Shown here: one piece after another, positions 15,837 to 26,683 of the stretch | Position numbering within the stretch: position 1 is the first letter of the stretch | Layout of the letters: the number at the start of each line of letters is the position of its first letter | Assembly (NCBI GenBank): GCA_902783315.1 | Contig: CACZQK010000027.1 | Coordinates: 1 to 36,113, forward strand | DNA from: an uncultured Erysipelotrichaceae bacterium | Lineage (GTDB): Bacteria > Bacillota_I > Bacilli_A > RF39 > UBA660 | Direction: 5' to 3' | Length of the DNA stretch: 36,113 bases | Translations under genes and position numbers: made by a program | The notes under the pieces: generated by a model | The model's input: only the letters and a program-made list of their open reading frames with translations | Databases searched by the model: none | What the model was told of the DNA's origin: nothing

Positions 15837-17933
15837 ATGAATTTAGATGAATTAAATGATAGACAAAAAGAAGCTGTTTTATATAACGATGGACCACTAC
15901 TAATTATTGCGGGAGCTGGTGCTGGAAAGACTAAAACTTTAACAACCAAAATAGCTTTTTTAATTGAAGAAAAGGATGTAAGCCCCTATAACATTTTAGC
16001 TATTACTTTTACTAATAAAGCAGCTAAAGAAATGAAAGACAGACTATTTAGACAAATAGGAAATGAAGCCAAAAAGCTAACAGTGTCAACATTTCATAGC
16101 TTCGGCTTAAAATTACTAAGAGAAAACTACGAGGCCTTAGGATATGATAAAAACTTTGTTATTATGGATAGTGATGACTCTTTGACTGTTGTAAAAAAGA
16201 TTATTAAAGACATGGGATATGATCCAAAAATATATAATCCAAGAGCCATTAGAAATAAAATTAGTAGTTGCAAAAACGAAATGATGTCACCAGCCCAATA
16301 TAAACAATTTGTTGCTAGCGAATACGAAGATATCATTCAAAAAGTATATGAAACATATGAAGTAAAATTACAAAGAAATAACTCCGTAGATTTTGATGAT
16401 CTATTATTACTTCCCATAGAATTATTTAAAAAGCATCCAGATATCTTAGAAAAATATCAAAATTTATATAAGTATATTTTAATTGATGAGTATCAAGATA
16501 CGAATGAAGCACAATATATTTTAACAAAAGTATTAAGTGAAAAAGGAAGAAAAATAACTTGTGTAGGAGATGATTCACAAAGTATATATAGTTTTAGAGG
16601 AGCAAACTATAAAAATATTTTAAATTTTGAAAAAGACTATAAAGATGCTAAAACAATTCTTTTAGAACAAAATTACCGTTCAACAAGTAATATTTTAGAT
16701 GCTGCCAATCAAGTAATAAAAAACAATAAAATGAGAAAAGACAAAAACTTATGGACTGCAAGGGGAATAGGAGAGAAGATAACGTATTATAGAGCTTATA
16801 ATGAAAGAGATGAAGCACAATATGTTATAAGACAAATTAAAGACCTTATTAGTCAAGGAGTAGAGTATAAGGATATAGCCATTCTCTACAGAACGAATGC
16901 CCAATCACGTGTAGTTGAAGAAGAAATGTTAAAAGAAAATCTACCATATAAAGTAATTGGAAGTTTTTATTTCTATTCCAGAAAAGAAATAAAAGATTTA
17001 ATTGCTTATCTACGTCTTATTCATAATTCCAAAGATAATGTATCTTTACTTAGAGTTATAAATACTCCCAAAAGAGGAATTGGTTTAAAAACAATAGAAA
17101 ATTTAACTACTATAGCAGATCAAGAAGGAATAAGTATTTATGAAGCTATTTCATCTGGAAAAGAACTAGGTTTTAAAGAACTGATAGAAAGACTAAAAGA
17201 AGTATCAAAAAATATAACTCTTACAGAATTGATTGATAAAGTATTAGAATCAACTGGGATAAAAGAAGAATTAGAAAGTGAAAAAAGTCTAGAAGCAGAA
17301 GTAAGGCTAGAAAATCTAGAAGAATTTAAATCAATTACCAAGTCATTTGAAGAAAGAGAAGGTCTAATTTCATTAGAAGACTTTTTATTAGAAATAAGTT
17401 TAATAAGTGATGTAGAAGAATATAAAGATGATCCAAATAGAATAAGTTTAATGACCGTTCATTCTGTAAAAGGACTAGAATTTAATAATGTATTTGTAAT
17501 AGGTATGGAAGAAGGAATATTTCCTCATATGAATTCTTTAATGGAATCTTCTGAAGTTGAAGAAGAAAGAAGATTAATGTATGTCGCAATTACCCGTGCA
17601 AAAGATAAGCTTCATTTAATTAATGCTAGAAGAAGAACTTTATTTGGAAAAGAACAAATTAATCCTGTTAGTAGATTTTTAAGTGAAATTAATGAAGACT
17701 TAATAGAATCAAATTTAAAAGAAGAAAATAAAAAAGAAGAACAAAAAATAGAAGTAGGAGAAATGTTTAGAGAGGAAGATATCGATTACCAAGTAGGAGA
17801 CTTTGTCTATCATGAAACCTTTGGCACTGGAAAAGTAGTAGAAGTTACTAAAACTCTCGTTAGTGTAGCCTTTAAGCATCCCCATGGAATTAAGAAATTA
17901 ATGAAAAACCATAAAAAGCTATCTAAAGTGTAA
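15837..17933 (+). CDS. pcrA: ATP-dependent 3'-5' DNA helicase PcrA (UvrD/Rep family)
   Basis: 698 residues from the ATG at 15837; GGGAAG is upstream. It has the superfamily 1A motifs in order: Q-motif LNDRQKEAV, Walker A GAGAGKTK (Lys31), FTNKAA, TFHSFG, DEYQDTN, QNYRS, TVHSVKGLEF and EEERRLMYVAITRA. The C-terminal 45 residues (VGDFVYHETFGTGKVVEV...) form the Tudor-like domain that in PcrA binds RNA polymerase. PcrA unwinds DNA in nucleotide excision repair, plasmid rolling-circle replication and conflict resolution. Length is close to known PcrA. In many Firmicutes ligA follows pcrA; here the two are separated by three genes, a looser form of the same neighbourhood. Confidence 0.95.
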   Translation: MNLDELNDRQKEAVLYNDGPLLIIAGAGAGKTKTLTTKIAFLIEEKDVSPYNILAITFTNKAAKEMKDRLFRQIGNEAKKLTVSTFHSFGLKLLRENYEALGYDKNFVIMDSDDSLTVVKKIIKDMGYDPKIYNPRAIRNKISSCKNEMMSPAQYKQFVASEYEDIIQKVYETYEVKLQRNNSVDFDDLLLLPIELFKKHPDILEKYQNLYKYILIDEYQDTNEAQYILTKVLSEKGRKITCVGDDSQSIYSFRGANYKNILNFEKDYKDAKTILLEQNYRSTSNILDAANQVIKNNKMRKDKNLWTARGIGEKITYYRAYNERDEAQYVIRQIKDLISQGVEYKDIAILYRTNAQSRVVEEEMLKENLPYKVIGSFYFYSRKEIKDLIAYLRLIHNSKDNVSLLRVINTPKRGIGLKTIENLTTIADQEGISIYEAISSGKELGFKELIERLKEVSKNITLTELIDKVLESTGIKEELESEKSLEAEVRLENLEEFKSITKSFEEREGLISLEDFLLEISLISDVEEYKDDPNRISLMTVHSVKGLEFNNVFVIGMEEGIFPHMNSLMESSEVEEERRLMYVAITRAKDKLHLINARRRTLFGKEQINPVSRFLSEINEDLIESNLKEENKKEEQKIEVGEMFREEDIDYQVGDFVYHETFGTGKVVEVTKTLVSVAFKHPHGIKKLMKNHKKLSKV

Positions 17934-18036
17934 ATTGGTTATTTGTTTCAAATATAAGAAATCAACACCTTTATTATAGGTAAATAAAAAAATAATTGAC
18001 AAATAAATAAAAAATGATAAGATAATAACCAATTTA
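17931..18036. repeat. 13-bp perfect inverted repeat across the pcrA-orphan gap
   Basis: TAAATTGGTTATT (17931-17943) and AATAACCAATTTA (18024-18036) are exact reverse complements about 80 bases apart. The first arm contains the pcrA stop codon and the second overlaps the promoter -10/transcription start region of the next gene. No T-run follows, so it is not a standard terminator. Confidence 0.6.
17996..18023 (+). promoter_or_regulatory. Promoter of the duplicated-domain gene
   Basis: Perfect TTGACA (17996-18001), 16-base spacer, TAAGAT (18018-18023); GATAAT at 18021-18026 is an alternative -10. Confidence 0.6.
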
Positions 18037-18061
18037 GTAGTAACGAAAAAGGAGTGATTAT

Positions 18062-18907
18062 ATGTCTACTAATGAATTAGGAATTACTGAAAAAACTGCG
18101 CATTTCTATATAAAAGATGCTTATCATGTAGAAGCTTTACCCATAGAAATAGCTAGCGCCTATCTTGATTTTTTAGGAATAAATTTAGAAGATGACAACT
18201 CAGATTGGCAAGTTGATTTTAATGGCAATGGATATATAATTAAAGATAATGAAAAAGAAATAAGCATCAGGCTTACACTAGATATAGAAGGTTTCCCATG
18301 TATTTTAGCAAAAACAAAAAATTCAGGTACCTTAACAAATAAGTACTCTGTTATTCTAGACAATAGAGGTACAAATTCACAATTGCAAGTAACTAGTACA
18401 AATTATAGAACGTATACTTTAGAAGGTGAGATAAAATCGTTATCAGACATCAATAGAGCTTCTAAAATATATAGAGTAGAAAAAACTTCAGATAAAAATG
18501 AATTTGGTGCAAAACAAGGAGCTATATTGGATTATATTCATTTTTATCAAGAAACAGCTAATGCCTATCTTAAACTTTTAGGAATAACCCCAAAACAAGA
18601 CCCACAAGATTGGCAAACTACTCCTGATGAAAAAGGATATAAAATCAATGAAGCTAATGGAAACCAAATAAGAATAGGCCTTGAACCAGATACAGATGGT
18701 TCCTCATATATTTTAGTAGAAATAGAAAACTCAGATACCTTAATAAATGACTACGATGTTTTTCTAGACACTAGAGGGGAAAAACCACAACTTCTGGTGA
18801 CTGCTAGAAGTTATAGTACTTATGTTTTAGATGATAAGACACCAACGCTAATAGGCGCAAATATATTTCCTTCAGCAGGAAAAAAACCTTATCAGTTAGT
18901 TCGTTAA
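18062..18907 (+). CDS. Protein of two tandem copies of an unknown domain
   Basis: 281 residues, not recognised as a known family. Residues about 27-120 and 160-255 are diverged copies of one domain. Shared landmarks are IASAYLDFLGI/TANAYLKLLGI, SDWQ/QDWQ, GNGYIIKDNE/EKGYKINEAN, EISIRLTLDIEG/QIRIGLEPDTDG, NSGTLTNKY/NSDTLINDY, VILDNRG/VFLDTRG and NYRTYTLEG/SYSTYVLDD. There is no signal peptide, membrane span or Cys pattern, so it is probably cytosolic. AAGGAG precedes the ATG and it is flanked by its own promoter and terminator, a single-gene unit between pcrA and a nucleotidyltransferase. The fold would be all-beta with a leading helix by eye. Function unknown. Confidence 0.7.
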   Translation: MSTNELGITEKTAHFYIKDAYHVEALPIEIASAYLDFLGINLEDDNSDWQVDFNGNGYIIKDNEKEISIRLTLDIEGFPCILAKTKNSGTLTNKYSVILDNRGTNSQLQVTSTNYRTYTLEGEIKSLSDINRASKIYRVEKTSDKNEFGAKQGAILDYIHFYQETANAYLKLLGITPKQDPQDWQTTPDEKGYKINEANGNQIRIGLEPDTDGSSYILVEIENSDTLINDYDVFLDTRGEKPQLLVTARSYSTYVLDDKTPTLIGANIFPSAGKKPYQLVR

Positions 18908-18916
18908 TAGACAATT

Positions 18917-18942
18917 AAGAGTTCAATCGAACTCTTTTGTTT
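18917..18942 (+). terminator. Terminator of the duplicated-domain gene
   Basis: AAGAGTTC (18917-18924), loop AATC, GAACTCTT (18929-18936), then TTGTTTT. Confidence 0.85.
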
Positions 18943-18962
18943 TAGTTTGTATTAAAAAACAC

Positions 18963-19008
18963 AAAAAAGTGCTATCGAAATTTTGATAATTGTAATAGTT
19001 ACTTTTTT
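18963..19008. other. Imperfect stem-loop in the gap before the nucleotidyltransferase gene
   Basis: AAAAAAGT-G-CTAT (18963-18975) can pair with ATAG-TT-ACTTTTTT (18995-19008) around a loop that itself contains ATCGAAATTTTGAT. It could be a second terminator or part of a leader. The rest of the gap up to 19083 shows nothing else. Confidence 0.3.
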
Positions 19009-19083
19009 TAGTTAGTTATTATAAACCTATTTTAAATTTCATATATAACAACAAGCATTTATTACATTATCTTTGTAAACATT

Positions 19084-19112
19084 TTGTAAGAAGTGTAAAT
19101 ATATGTTACAAT
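19084..19112 (+). promoter_or_regulatory. Sigma-A promoter of the nucleotidyltransferase gene
   Basis: TTGTAA (19084-19089), 17 bases, TACAAT (19107-19112) with an extended TGT. Confidence 0.6.
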
Positions 19113-19135
19113 AAAGAAAAAGGAAGGATATTGAT

Positions 19136-20059
19136 ATGAATAAAGATTTAACACTAGTTATCTTAGCGGCCGGAATGGGAAGTAGATTTGGAGGGTTGAA
19201 GCAAGTTGAACCGATGGGACCAAATGGAGAGTTTATCATTGATTATTCCATTTATGATGCTCTACAAGCAGGTTTTAATAAAGTGGTTTTCTTAATAAAA
19301 GAAGAAAATTACAATATATTTAAAGAAACAATAGGAAAAAGAGTAGAACCTCATATTAAAGTGGAATATGCTTTCCAAAAAAATGATAATGTTCCAATCT
19401 ATCATGAAGAATTAAAAGCAAGAGTAAAACCATTAGGAACTTCTCATGCTATTCTTTGCTGCAAAGAAAAAGTACATGAACCATTTATGATGATTAATGC
19501 CGATGATTTTTATGGAAAAGATGCTTTTATTCAGGGAGCAAACTTTCTAAAAAATATGGATGCCCAAAAAGATATCCATGAGTATGGACTAGTTGGCTAC
19601 TTAGTAAAAAATACTATTACTGAACACGGAGCTGTAAAAAGAGGTGTCTGCGAAACAGAAAAAAATTATTTAACAAATATTATTGAAAGTAATGTAAAGA
19701 GATTAGAAGATAATACTATAGAGGCAGTTCCTCTAGATGAGAGAAAAGAGCCATTCAAAGTAGATGAAAATGATACCGTTTCTATGAATATGTTATTATT
19801 TGATTCAAGTATAATAGAAGAAATCGAAAGTAATTTTAAAGATTTCTTAGAAGAAAATAAGGACAATTTAGAGAAATGTGAATACTTAATTCCTGATACT
19901 TTATTCAAAGCTATAAGAGAAAATAGAGCAATATGTAAAGTGATTCCAACAACGGCTACTTGGTATGGCGTGACCTATAAAGAAGATGTCCCAAATGTAA
20001 AAGAAGCAATAAAAAGATTAGTAGAAAGTGGAGAATATCCACAGAATTTGTGGAAATAA
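19136..20059 (+). CDS. Sugar-phosphate nucleotidyltransferase
   Basis: 307 residues of the NTP-transferase (GT-A-like) fold. The N-terminal LAAGMGSRFGGLKQ is the nucleotide-binding signature with its conserved Arg and Lys. NADDFYG near residues 122-128 supplies the metal-binding Asp. The C-terminal part (TTATWYGVTYKED) fits the wider RmlA/GalU-like group. Such enzymes join a sugar-1-phosphate and an NTP to give an NDP-sugar for cell-envelope polymers. Which sugar is not clear, and it lacks obvious features that would decide between UTP-glucose and dTTP-glucose enzymes. AAGGAAG precedes the ATG. A small orphan gene begins 4 bases after its stop. Confidence 0.8.
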   Translation: MNKDLTLVILAAGMGSRFGGLKQVEPMGPNGEFIIDYSIYDALQAGFNKVVFLIKEENYNIFKETIGKRVEPHIKVEYAFQKNDNVPIYHEELKARVKPLGTSHAILCCKEKVHEPFMMINADDFYGKDAFIQGANFLKNMDAQKDIHEYGLVGYLVKNTITEHGAVKRGVCETEKNYLTNIIESNVKRLEDNTIEAVPLDERKEPFKVDENDTVSMNMLLFDSSIIEEIESNFKDFLEENKDNLEKCEYLIPDTLFKAIRENRAICKVIPTTATWYGVTYKEDVPNVKEAIKRLVESGEYPQNLWK

Positions 20060-20062
20060 AAA

Positions 20063-20454
20063 ATGACAATAATTATTGGATGTACAAATGAAAAAATAAC
20101 AGGCACAGCATGGGAAGATAATAAATTTAAATACGCCATAAAAGATAGTGATATAAGGAAATATGTTGGAAGTGACAATGAAATAACAAATCTTTTAAGT
20201 CAGGGGTATGAATTAAATATAGATAAAAGTGGTATTGGTATTATTGCAAGGATAGGTAAAACTAAAATTATTGGATGTTGTTATAAACCTGAAGAAATTA
20301 TTTTTGAAAGTATATATGAAGCTGAGGGATGTAGTCTCAAAGAAACTATTTCAACTTTAAATAAAATGATTAACGCCGGGCAAAAAAAAGAGCCACCAAA
20401 ACAATATACAAAAAGTTATTTTGGACATGAATTGTCTAGAAAAACAGGTAACTG

Positions 20455-20455
<1 letters not shown>
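20063..20455 (+). CDS. Small orphan protein downstream of the nucleotidyltransferase
   Basis: 130 residues, family not recognised. The first 75 residues alternate short hydrophobic beta-like segments (MTIIIGC, GIGIIARIG, KIIGCCY), and a helix with an adjoining basic tail (residues about 90-130) follows. There is no signal peptide or membrane span. It begins 4 bases after the nucleotidyltransferase stop with only a weak GGAAA upstream, so it is probably translated by coupling, and its stop codon lies at the foot of a terminator. It is thus the second and last gene of that unit. Role unknown; a link to NDP-sugar metabolism is only positional. Confidence 0.6.
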
Positions 20456-22513
<2,058 letters not shown>

Positions 22514-22545
22514 AAATGATAAATATTGCAAAGTAGGGGGAAAAT

Positions 22546-23322
22546 ATGAATAAATTAAAAAAACAAAAAGATGAAAAAATAAGAGAAGAAGTCATCACAA
22601 TGGCAATGAAGGAAGAAGAAATAAAACAAGCGTATAGTAATATTCCACTAAAAAAGGTAATAAAAAAAACAAATAACAGTATCTCTAAACAAAAGAAGGA
22701 AAATACCACAAAAATTCAAAAAAAGAAAACTGAAATAAGGAATAAAAGTAACTTCAAAAAAATATTATTATTTATAATTTTAATACTCCTACTATTCATC
22801 TCAATAGATATTATTTCAGTAGCAAAATTTGATAAAGGTCCTTTTTTTGCAATTCCAATCAAAAAACACAAAGATGGTTCTAAAGAATACTATGGAATTG
22901 GCTATAAAGTTATAACATATAATGAAAAAGTGGGAAGAACACATAGAAAAATTGGTTTTTGGAACTTAAAATATAAAAAGATAATTCATATAAAAGACAG
23001 TAACTTATTAATGGAACTACTAGATAATGACAAAAAAACATATAATAAGTACAAAGATAAACTAATTAAAATCAACACAACTTTATATGAAATAGATCCA
23101 GAAAGTCAAAAAACAACGGCCAAGTATAATGCCAACGAAAAAGATACTATCTTATTTATCATATGTCCTATAGATGAAACAGAAAAGCAAAATACTTACA
23201 ATAAGATTAAAACAGGAGAAAATAGTAATGTAGTTGGGAATATTACAAAAATAAAAACGAAAATAAAAGACGAAAAAAAGAAGATAAATATTTATATGAG
23301 GAATTGTTCTATAGAACAATAA
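22546..23322 (+). CDS. Single-span membrane protein with a tRNA_anti-like OB domain
   Basis: 258 residues. A very basic cytosolic N-terminus (1-69) precedes one membrane span at about 71-93. Residues about 99-140 (GPFFAIPIKKHKDGSKEYYG...) form a conserved-looking beta module. Residues about 165-258 (YKDKLIKINTTLYEIDPES ... FIICPID ... VGNITKIKTKIK) have the strand pattern of the tRNA_anti-like OB fold found in many extracytoplasmic proteins, where it need not bind RNA. GGGGGA lies before the ATG. It follows ligA by 32 bases and precedes gatC, but gatC has its own promoter. Function unknown. Confidence 0.6.
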   Translation: MNKLKKQKDEKIREEVITMAMKEEEIKQAYSNIPLKKVIKKTNNSISKQKKENTTKIQKKKTEIRNKSNFKKILLFIILILLLFISIDIISVAKFDKGPFFAIPIKKHKDGSKEYYGIGYKVITYNEKVGRTHRKIGFWNLKYKKIIHIKDSNLLMELLDNDKKTYNKYKDKLIKINTTLYEIDPESQKTTAKYNANEKDTILFIICPIDETEKQNTYNKIKTGENSNVVGNITKIKTKIKDEKKKINIYMRNCSIEQ

Positions 23323-23330
23323 AGAAAGGT

Positions 23331-23355
23331 AAGATTCGTATGAGAATCTTCTTTT
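23331..23355 (+). terminator. Terminator after the ligA unit
   Basis: AAGATTC (23331-23337), 6-base loop, GAATCTT (23344-23350), followed by CTTTT. The T-run is short. Confidence 0.55.
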
Positions 23356-23390
23356 AAATTAAAAAAAGTAAAGTATAAAAATATCTTCCG

Positions 23391-23419
23391 TTTACTACTA
23401 AAACTAAGCGTGGTATAAT
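23391..23419 (+). promoter_or_regulatory. Promoter of the gatCAB operon
   Basis: TTTACT (23391-23396), 17 bases, TATAAT (23414-23419) with an extended TGG. Confidence 0.6.
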
Positions 23420-23446
23420 AAAAAAGATTATGGAAGGAGTTTACCT

Positions 23447-23755
23447 ATGAAAGACAAACTATCAAGAGAAGAATTACTACATGTTGCAGAACTTGCTAGA
23501 ATTGAATTAACTGAAGAAGAAATTGAAAAATATCAAATTCATATAAAAAAGCTTTTAGATGACGTTGAAAAAATAAAAGATGTAGAAGGCTATGATGAAG
23601 AACAATTAATTGCTCCATGGAGTGAAAATACCCACTTAAGGGAGGACAAAATAGGAGAGATGTATGATCCAAAAGAAGTAATTAATCGTGCTCCAAAGCA
23701 TAGCGGAAATTATATAGAGGTGCCAGTAGTAGTAGGAGAAAGTGAGGGAGCATAA
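23447..23755 (+). CDS. gatC: Asp/Glu-tRNA(Asn/Gln) amidotransferase subunit C
   Basis: 102 residues. LSREELLHVAELARIELTEE at the N-terminus and the late APWSENTHLREDKIGE match GatC, the small stabilising subunit that wraps around GatA and GatB. The complex amidates Glu-tRNA(Gln) or Asp-tRNA(Asn), letting organisms without GlnRS or AsnRS make correctly charged tRNA. GGAAGGAG precedes the ATG. The stop codon overlaps the gatA start by one base (TAATG), so it is first in a tightly coupled operon. Confidence 0.93.
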   Translation: MKDKLSREELLHVAELARIELTEEEIEKYQIHIKKLLDDVEKIKDVEGYDEEQLIAPWSENTHLREDKIGEMYDPKEVINRAPKHSGNYIEVPVVVGESEGA

Positions 23756-25212
23756 TGAGATATTTAAATTTGCCATTAGTAGAAATAAACAAACTTTTAA
23801 AAGAAAAAAAGATTAAGCCAATTGATTTAGTAAATGAAGCTTATGAAAATATTGAAAAGCATAAAGAGTATAATGCTTATATCACCCTAAATAAAGAAGA
23901 TGCCATTAGACAAGCAAAGGAACTAGAAAATAAAGAAGTGGATAATCTCTTTTTTGGTATTCCTATTGCTGTAAAAGATAATATTGTAACAAAGGGATTA
24001 AGAACAACCGCTGCTTCACATATATTAGACAATTTCATTCCCCCATATGATGCCACTGTTGTTGAAAAAATAAAAGAAAGAAATATGATTATTATTGGAA
24101 AGACAAATATGGATGAATTTGCCATGGGTTCAAGTTCTAGAACAAGTTACTTTGGTCCTCCAAAGAATCCTTGGAATAAAAATAAAATATCTGGAGGAAC
24201 CTCAGGTGGTAGTGCTACTACAATAGCATTACGGGATGTACCAATTGCCTTAGGAAGTGATACTGGTGGTAGTATTAGACAGCCATCTGCCTATACTGGA
24301 ATAGTTGGTCTAAAGCCAACTTATGGTAGGGTATCACGCTATGGCTTAATTGCCTATGCTTCTAGTTTTGATCAAATAGGTGCCATGACAAGAAATGTAT
24401 ATGAAAACGCTTTGCTACTAAATACGATTGTTGGACATGACGACAAAGATCTAACTAGTTCAAAAAAAGAAAACGAAGACTTTACAAGACTAATTGGTGA
24501 AAGTGTTAAAGGCAAAAAAATAGCTATCCCAAAATTCTTTGTAAGTGAAATAGTTAGTAAAGATATTTTAGATAATATAAAACAAGTAGTAAAAATATTA
24601 GAAGAAAATGGTGTAATTGTAGACTATATTGATATGAAATATGTAGAAAATACTGTTACTTTATATCAAATAATTGCTATGGCAGAAGCTAGTTCAAATT
24701 TAGCTAGATATGATGGGATTCGTTATGGATATTCATATGAAAAACCAAATAATATAGATGATTTATACGTAAAAACAAGAGCAAATGGTTTTGGTGAAGA
24801 AGTGAAAAAAAGAATTATGGTTGGTTCATATTTACTTAGCGGAGAAAATGCCAAAACGTATTATAATAAAGCTTTGTCAATAAGAGATGACATTAGAAAA
24901 GAATTTAAAAGAGTTTTAAATGATTATGATTGGATTATGGGACCAACTACTGCTACTACAGCATATGATTTAGATGATCCAATGGATGATCCATCAAAAT
25001 CTTTCTTGGATGATGTATTGGTAATGCCTGCGAATATGACTGGGCTTCCTGGTATAAATGTTCCAATAGGTTTTGGTAAAGACAATATGCCAATTGGTTT
25101 ACACATCATGGGAGATTCTTTTGAAGAAGCCAAACTATATCAAATTGCTAGTTTCATAGAAAAAGAACTAAAGCTTGATTTAAATCCTTGGAAAGGAGAA
25201 GAAAATGAGTAA
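23755..25212 (+). CDS. gatA: Asp/Glu-tRNA amidotransferase subunit A (glutaminase)
   Basis: 485 residues, the usual length. The amidase signature triad is visible: Lys74 in VKDN, cis-Ser150 in GGTSGGSA, and nucleophile Ser173 in DTGGSIRQP. GatA hydrolyses glutamine and feeds ammonia to GatB. It overlaps gatC by one base and gatB by eight bases, and GGAGAAG near its end provides the gatB ribosome site. It ends in TGA, evidence that the organism uses TGA as a stop. Confidence 0.96.
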   Translation: MRYLNLPLVEINKLLKEKKIKPIDLVNEAYENIEKHKEYNAYITLNKEDAIRQAKELENKEVDNLFFGIPIAVKDNIVTKGLRTTAASHILDNFIPPYDATVVEKIKERNMIIIGKTNMDEFAMGSSSRTSYFGPPKNPWNKNKISGGTSGGSATTIALRDVPIALGSDTGGSIRQPSAYTGIVGLKPTYGRVSRYGLIAYASSFDQIGAMTRNVYENALLLNTIVGHDDKDLTSSKKENEDFTRLIGESVKGKKIAIPKFFVSEIVSKDILDNIKQVVKILEENGVIVDYIDMKYVENTVTLYQIIAMAEASSNLARYDGIRYGYSYEKPNNIDDLYVKTRANGFGEEVKKRIMVGSYLLSGENAKTYYNKALSIRDDIRKEFKRVLNDYDWIMGPTTATTAYDLDDPMDDPSKSFLDDVLVMPANMTGLPGINVPIGFGKDNMPIGLHIMGDSFEEAKLYQIASFIEKELKLDLNPWKGEENE

Positions 25213-26626
25213 TTATATTCCAACGATTGGTGTTGAAGTACACTTAGAATTAAAAACAAAAACAAAAATATTCTCTCCCTCAGAAAATGGCTATGGAAAA
25301 ATGGCTAATTCCTTAACGAATGAAATAGACTTAGGATATCCAGGTACTTTACCAACGCTAAATGAAGAAGTAATTAATATAGGAATAAAAGCTGCAACTA
25401 TTCTTAATTGTAAAATAAGAAAAGTAATGCATTTTGATAGAAAAAATTACTTTTATCCAGATAATCCAAAGAATTATCAAATTACTCAAGATAGAACACC
25501 TATTGGATATGATGGATATGTAGAAATCGAAGTTAATGGAGAAAAGAAAAAAATAGAAATAAAAGAAATGCATATAGAAGAAGATACATGTAAAAGCGCA
25601 CATAGAGGAAATAAAACATTACTAGACTTTAATAGAGCAGGAGTTCCTTTATTAGAAATAGTAACAAAGCCATGTATTTCAAGTAGTGAAGAAGCTAAAC
25701 TATATTTAGAAAAACTAAGAGAATTATTAACCTATGGAGATATAAGTGATTGTAAAATAGAAGAAGGTTCTATGAGAGCCGAACCAAATGTATCTCTTAG
25801 AAAGAAAGAAGAAGATCCATTTGGAACAAAAGTAGAAATAAAAAACATAGGTTCCATTTCTAATGTAGTAGCTGGAATTGAAAAAGAAATAGAAAGACAG
25901 ACAAAATTATATGACCAAGGCCAAGAAATTGTGCCACAGACAAGAAGATATGATGATAAAATCCAAAATACAGTTCTAATGCGGGTAAAAGAAACAGGAA
26001 ATGATTATCGTTATTTCCCAGAACCAGACATTCCATTTGTTGTTTTAACAGATGAAATGATTGAAGAAGCAGTTAAAGAAATTCCAATGCTACCAGATGA
26101 AAGACGAAGAATATATCAAGAATTAGGAGTAAGCAAATTAAATGCTAATAAATTAGTACAAAATAGACCACTAAGCGATTATTTCAATGAGTTGTTAGGA
26201 GAAAAAATAAATCACCAGACAGCTAGTAATTTATTATTAGGAGATATTTCAGCTTATTTAAATAGAAATGAAAAGGATATAAAAGAAACAACACTTACAA
26301 AAGAGAGATTTATTGAATTAGTAAATCTAATTGATAATAATACTTTAACAAGTAAAAATTTAAAGGAAATAATAATCCCTCTTTTAGAAGAAGAAAAAAC
26401 AATTCAAGAGATAATGAAAGATAATAATATTGAAAACATCACTGATGATACTGAAATAAGAAAAATAATTAGAAAAGTAATTGAAGAAAATAAAGACAGT
26501 GTTGAAGACTACAAAAACGGCCACGAAAGAGCAATTAAATTTTTAATGGGCCAAATTATGAAAGAAACAAAAGGAAAAGCGAATCCTAAAATGACCATGG
26601 ATATTTTACAAGAAGAATTAAAATAA
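25205..26626 (+). CDS. gatB: Asp/Glu-tRNA amidotransferase subunit B
   Basis: 473 residues, typical length. The N-terminal kinase-like domain begins IGVEVHLELKTKTKIFSP; AGVPLLEIVTKP and GSMRAEPNVSLR are the conserved core motifs, and VEIKNIGSI with YRYFPEPDIPF follow. The C-terminal Yqey-like tail ends KANPKMTMDILQEEL. GatB activates the misacylated tRNA with ATP and transfers ammonia. Its start lies within gatA. No terminator follows before the next gene, though a promoter lies in that gap. Confidence 0.96.
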   Translation: MSNYIPTIGVEVHLELKTKTKIFSPSENGYGKMANSLTNEIDLGYPGTLPTLNEEVINIGIKAATILNCKIRKVMHFDRKNYFYPDNPKNYQITQDRTPIGYDGYVEIEVNGEKKKIEIKEMHIEEDTCKSAHRGNKTLLDFNRAGVPLLEIVTKPCISSSEEAKLYLEKLRELLTYGDISDCKIEEGSMRAEPNVSLRKKEEDPFGTKVEIKNIGSISNVVAGIEKEIERQTKLYDQGQEIVPQTRRYDDKIQNTVLMRVKETGNDYRYFPEPDIPFVVLTDEMIEEAVKEIPMLPDERRRIYQELGVSKLNANKLVQNRPLSDYFNELLGEKINHQTASNLLLGDISAYLNRNEKDIKETTLTKERFIELVNLIDNNTLTSKNLKEIIIPLLEEEKTIQEIMKDNNIENITDDTEIRKIIRKVIEENKDSVEDYKNGHERAIKFLMGQIMKETKGKANPKMTMDILQEELK

Positions 26627-26631
26627 GCAAG

Positions 26632-26660
26632 TTGAAAAACCCATATACTTAGTGTATAAT
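26632..26660 (+). promoter_or_regulatory. Sigma-A promoter after gatB
   Basis: TTGAAA (26632-26637), 17 bases, TATAAT (26655-26660). It drives the orphan, GGDEF and YihY genes and may supplement read-through from gatCAB. Confidence 0.75.
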
Positions 26661-26683
26661 GTTATGTATTAGGATGTGAAAAT

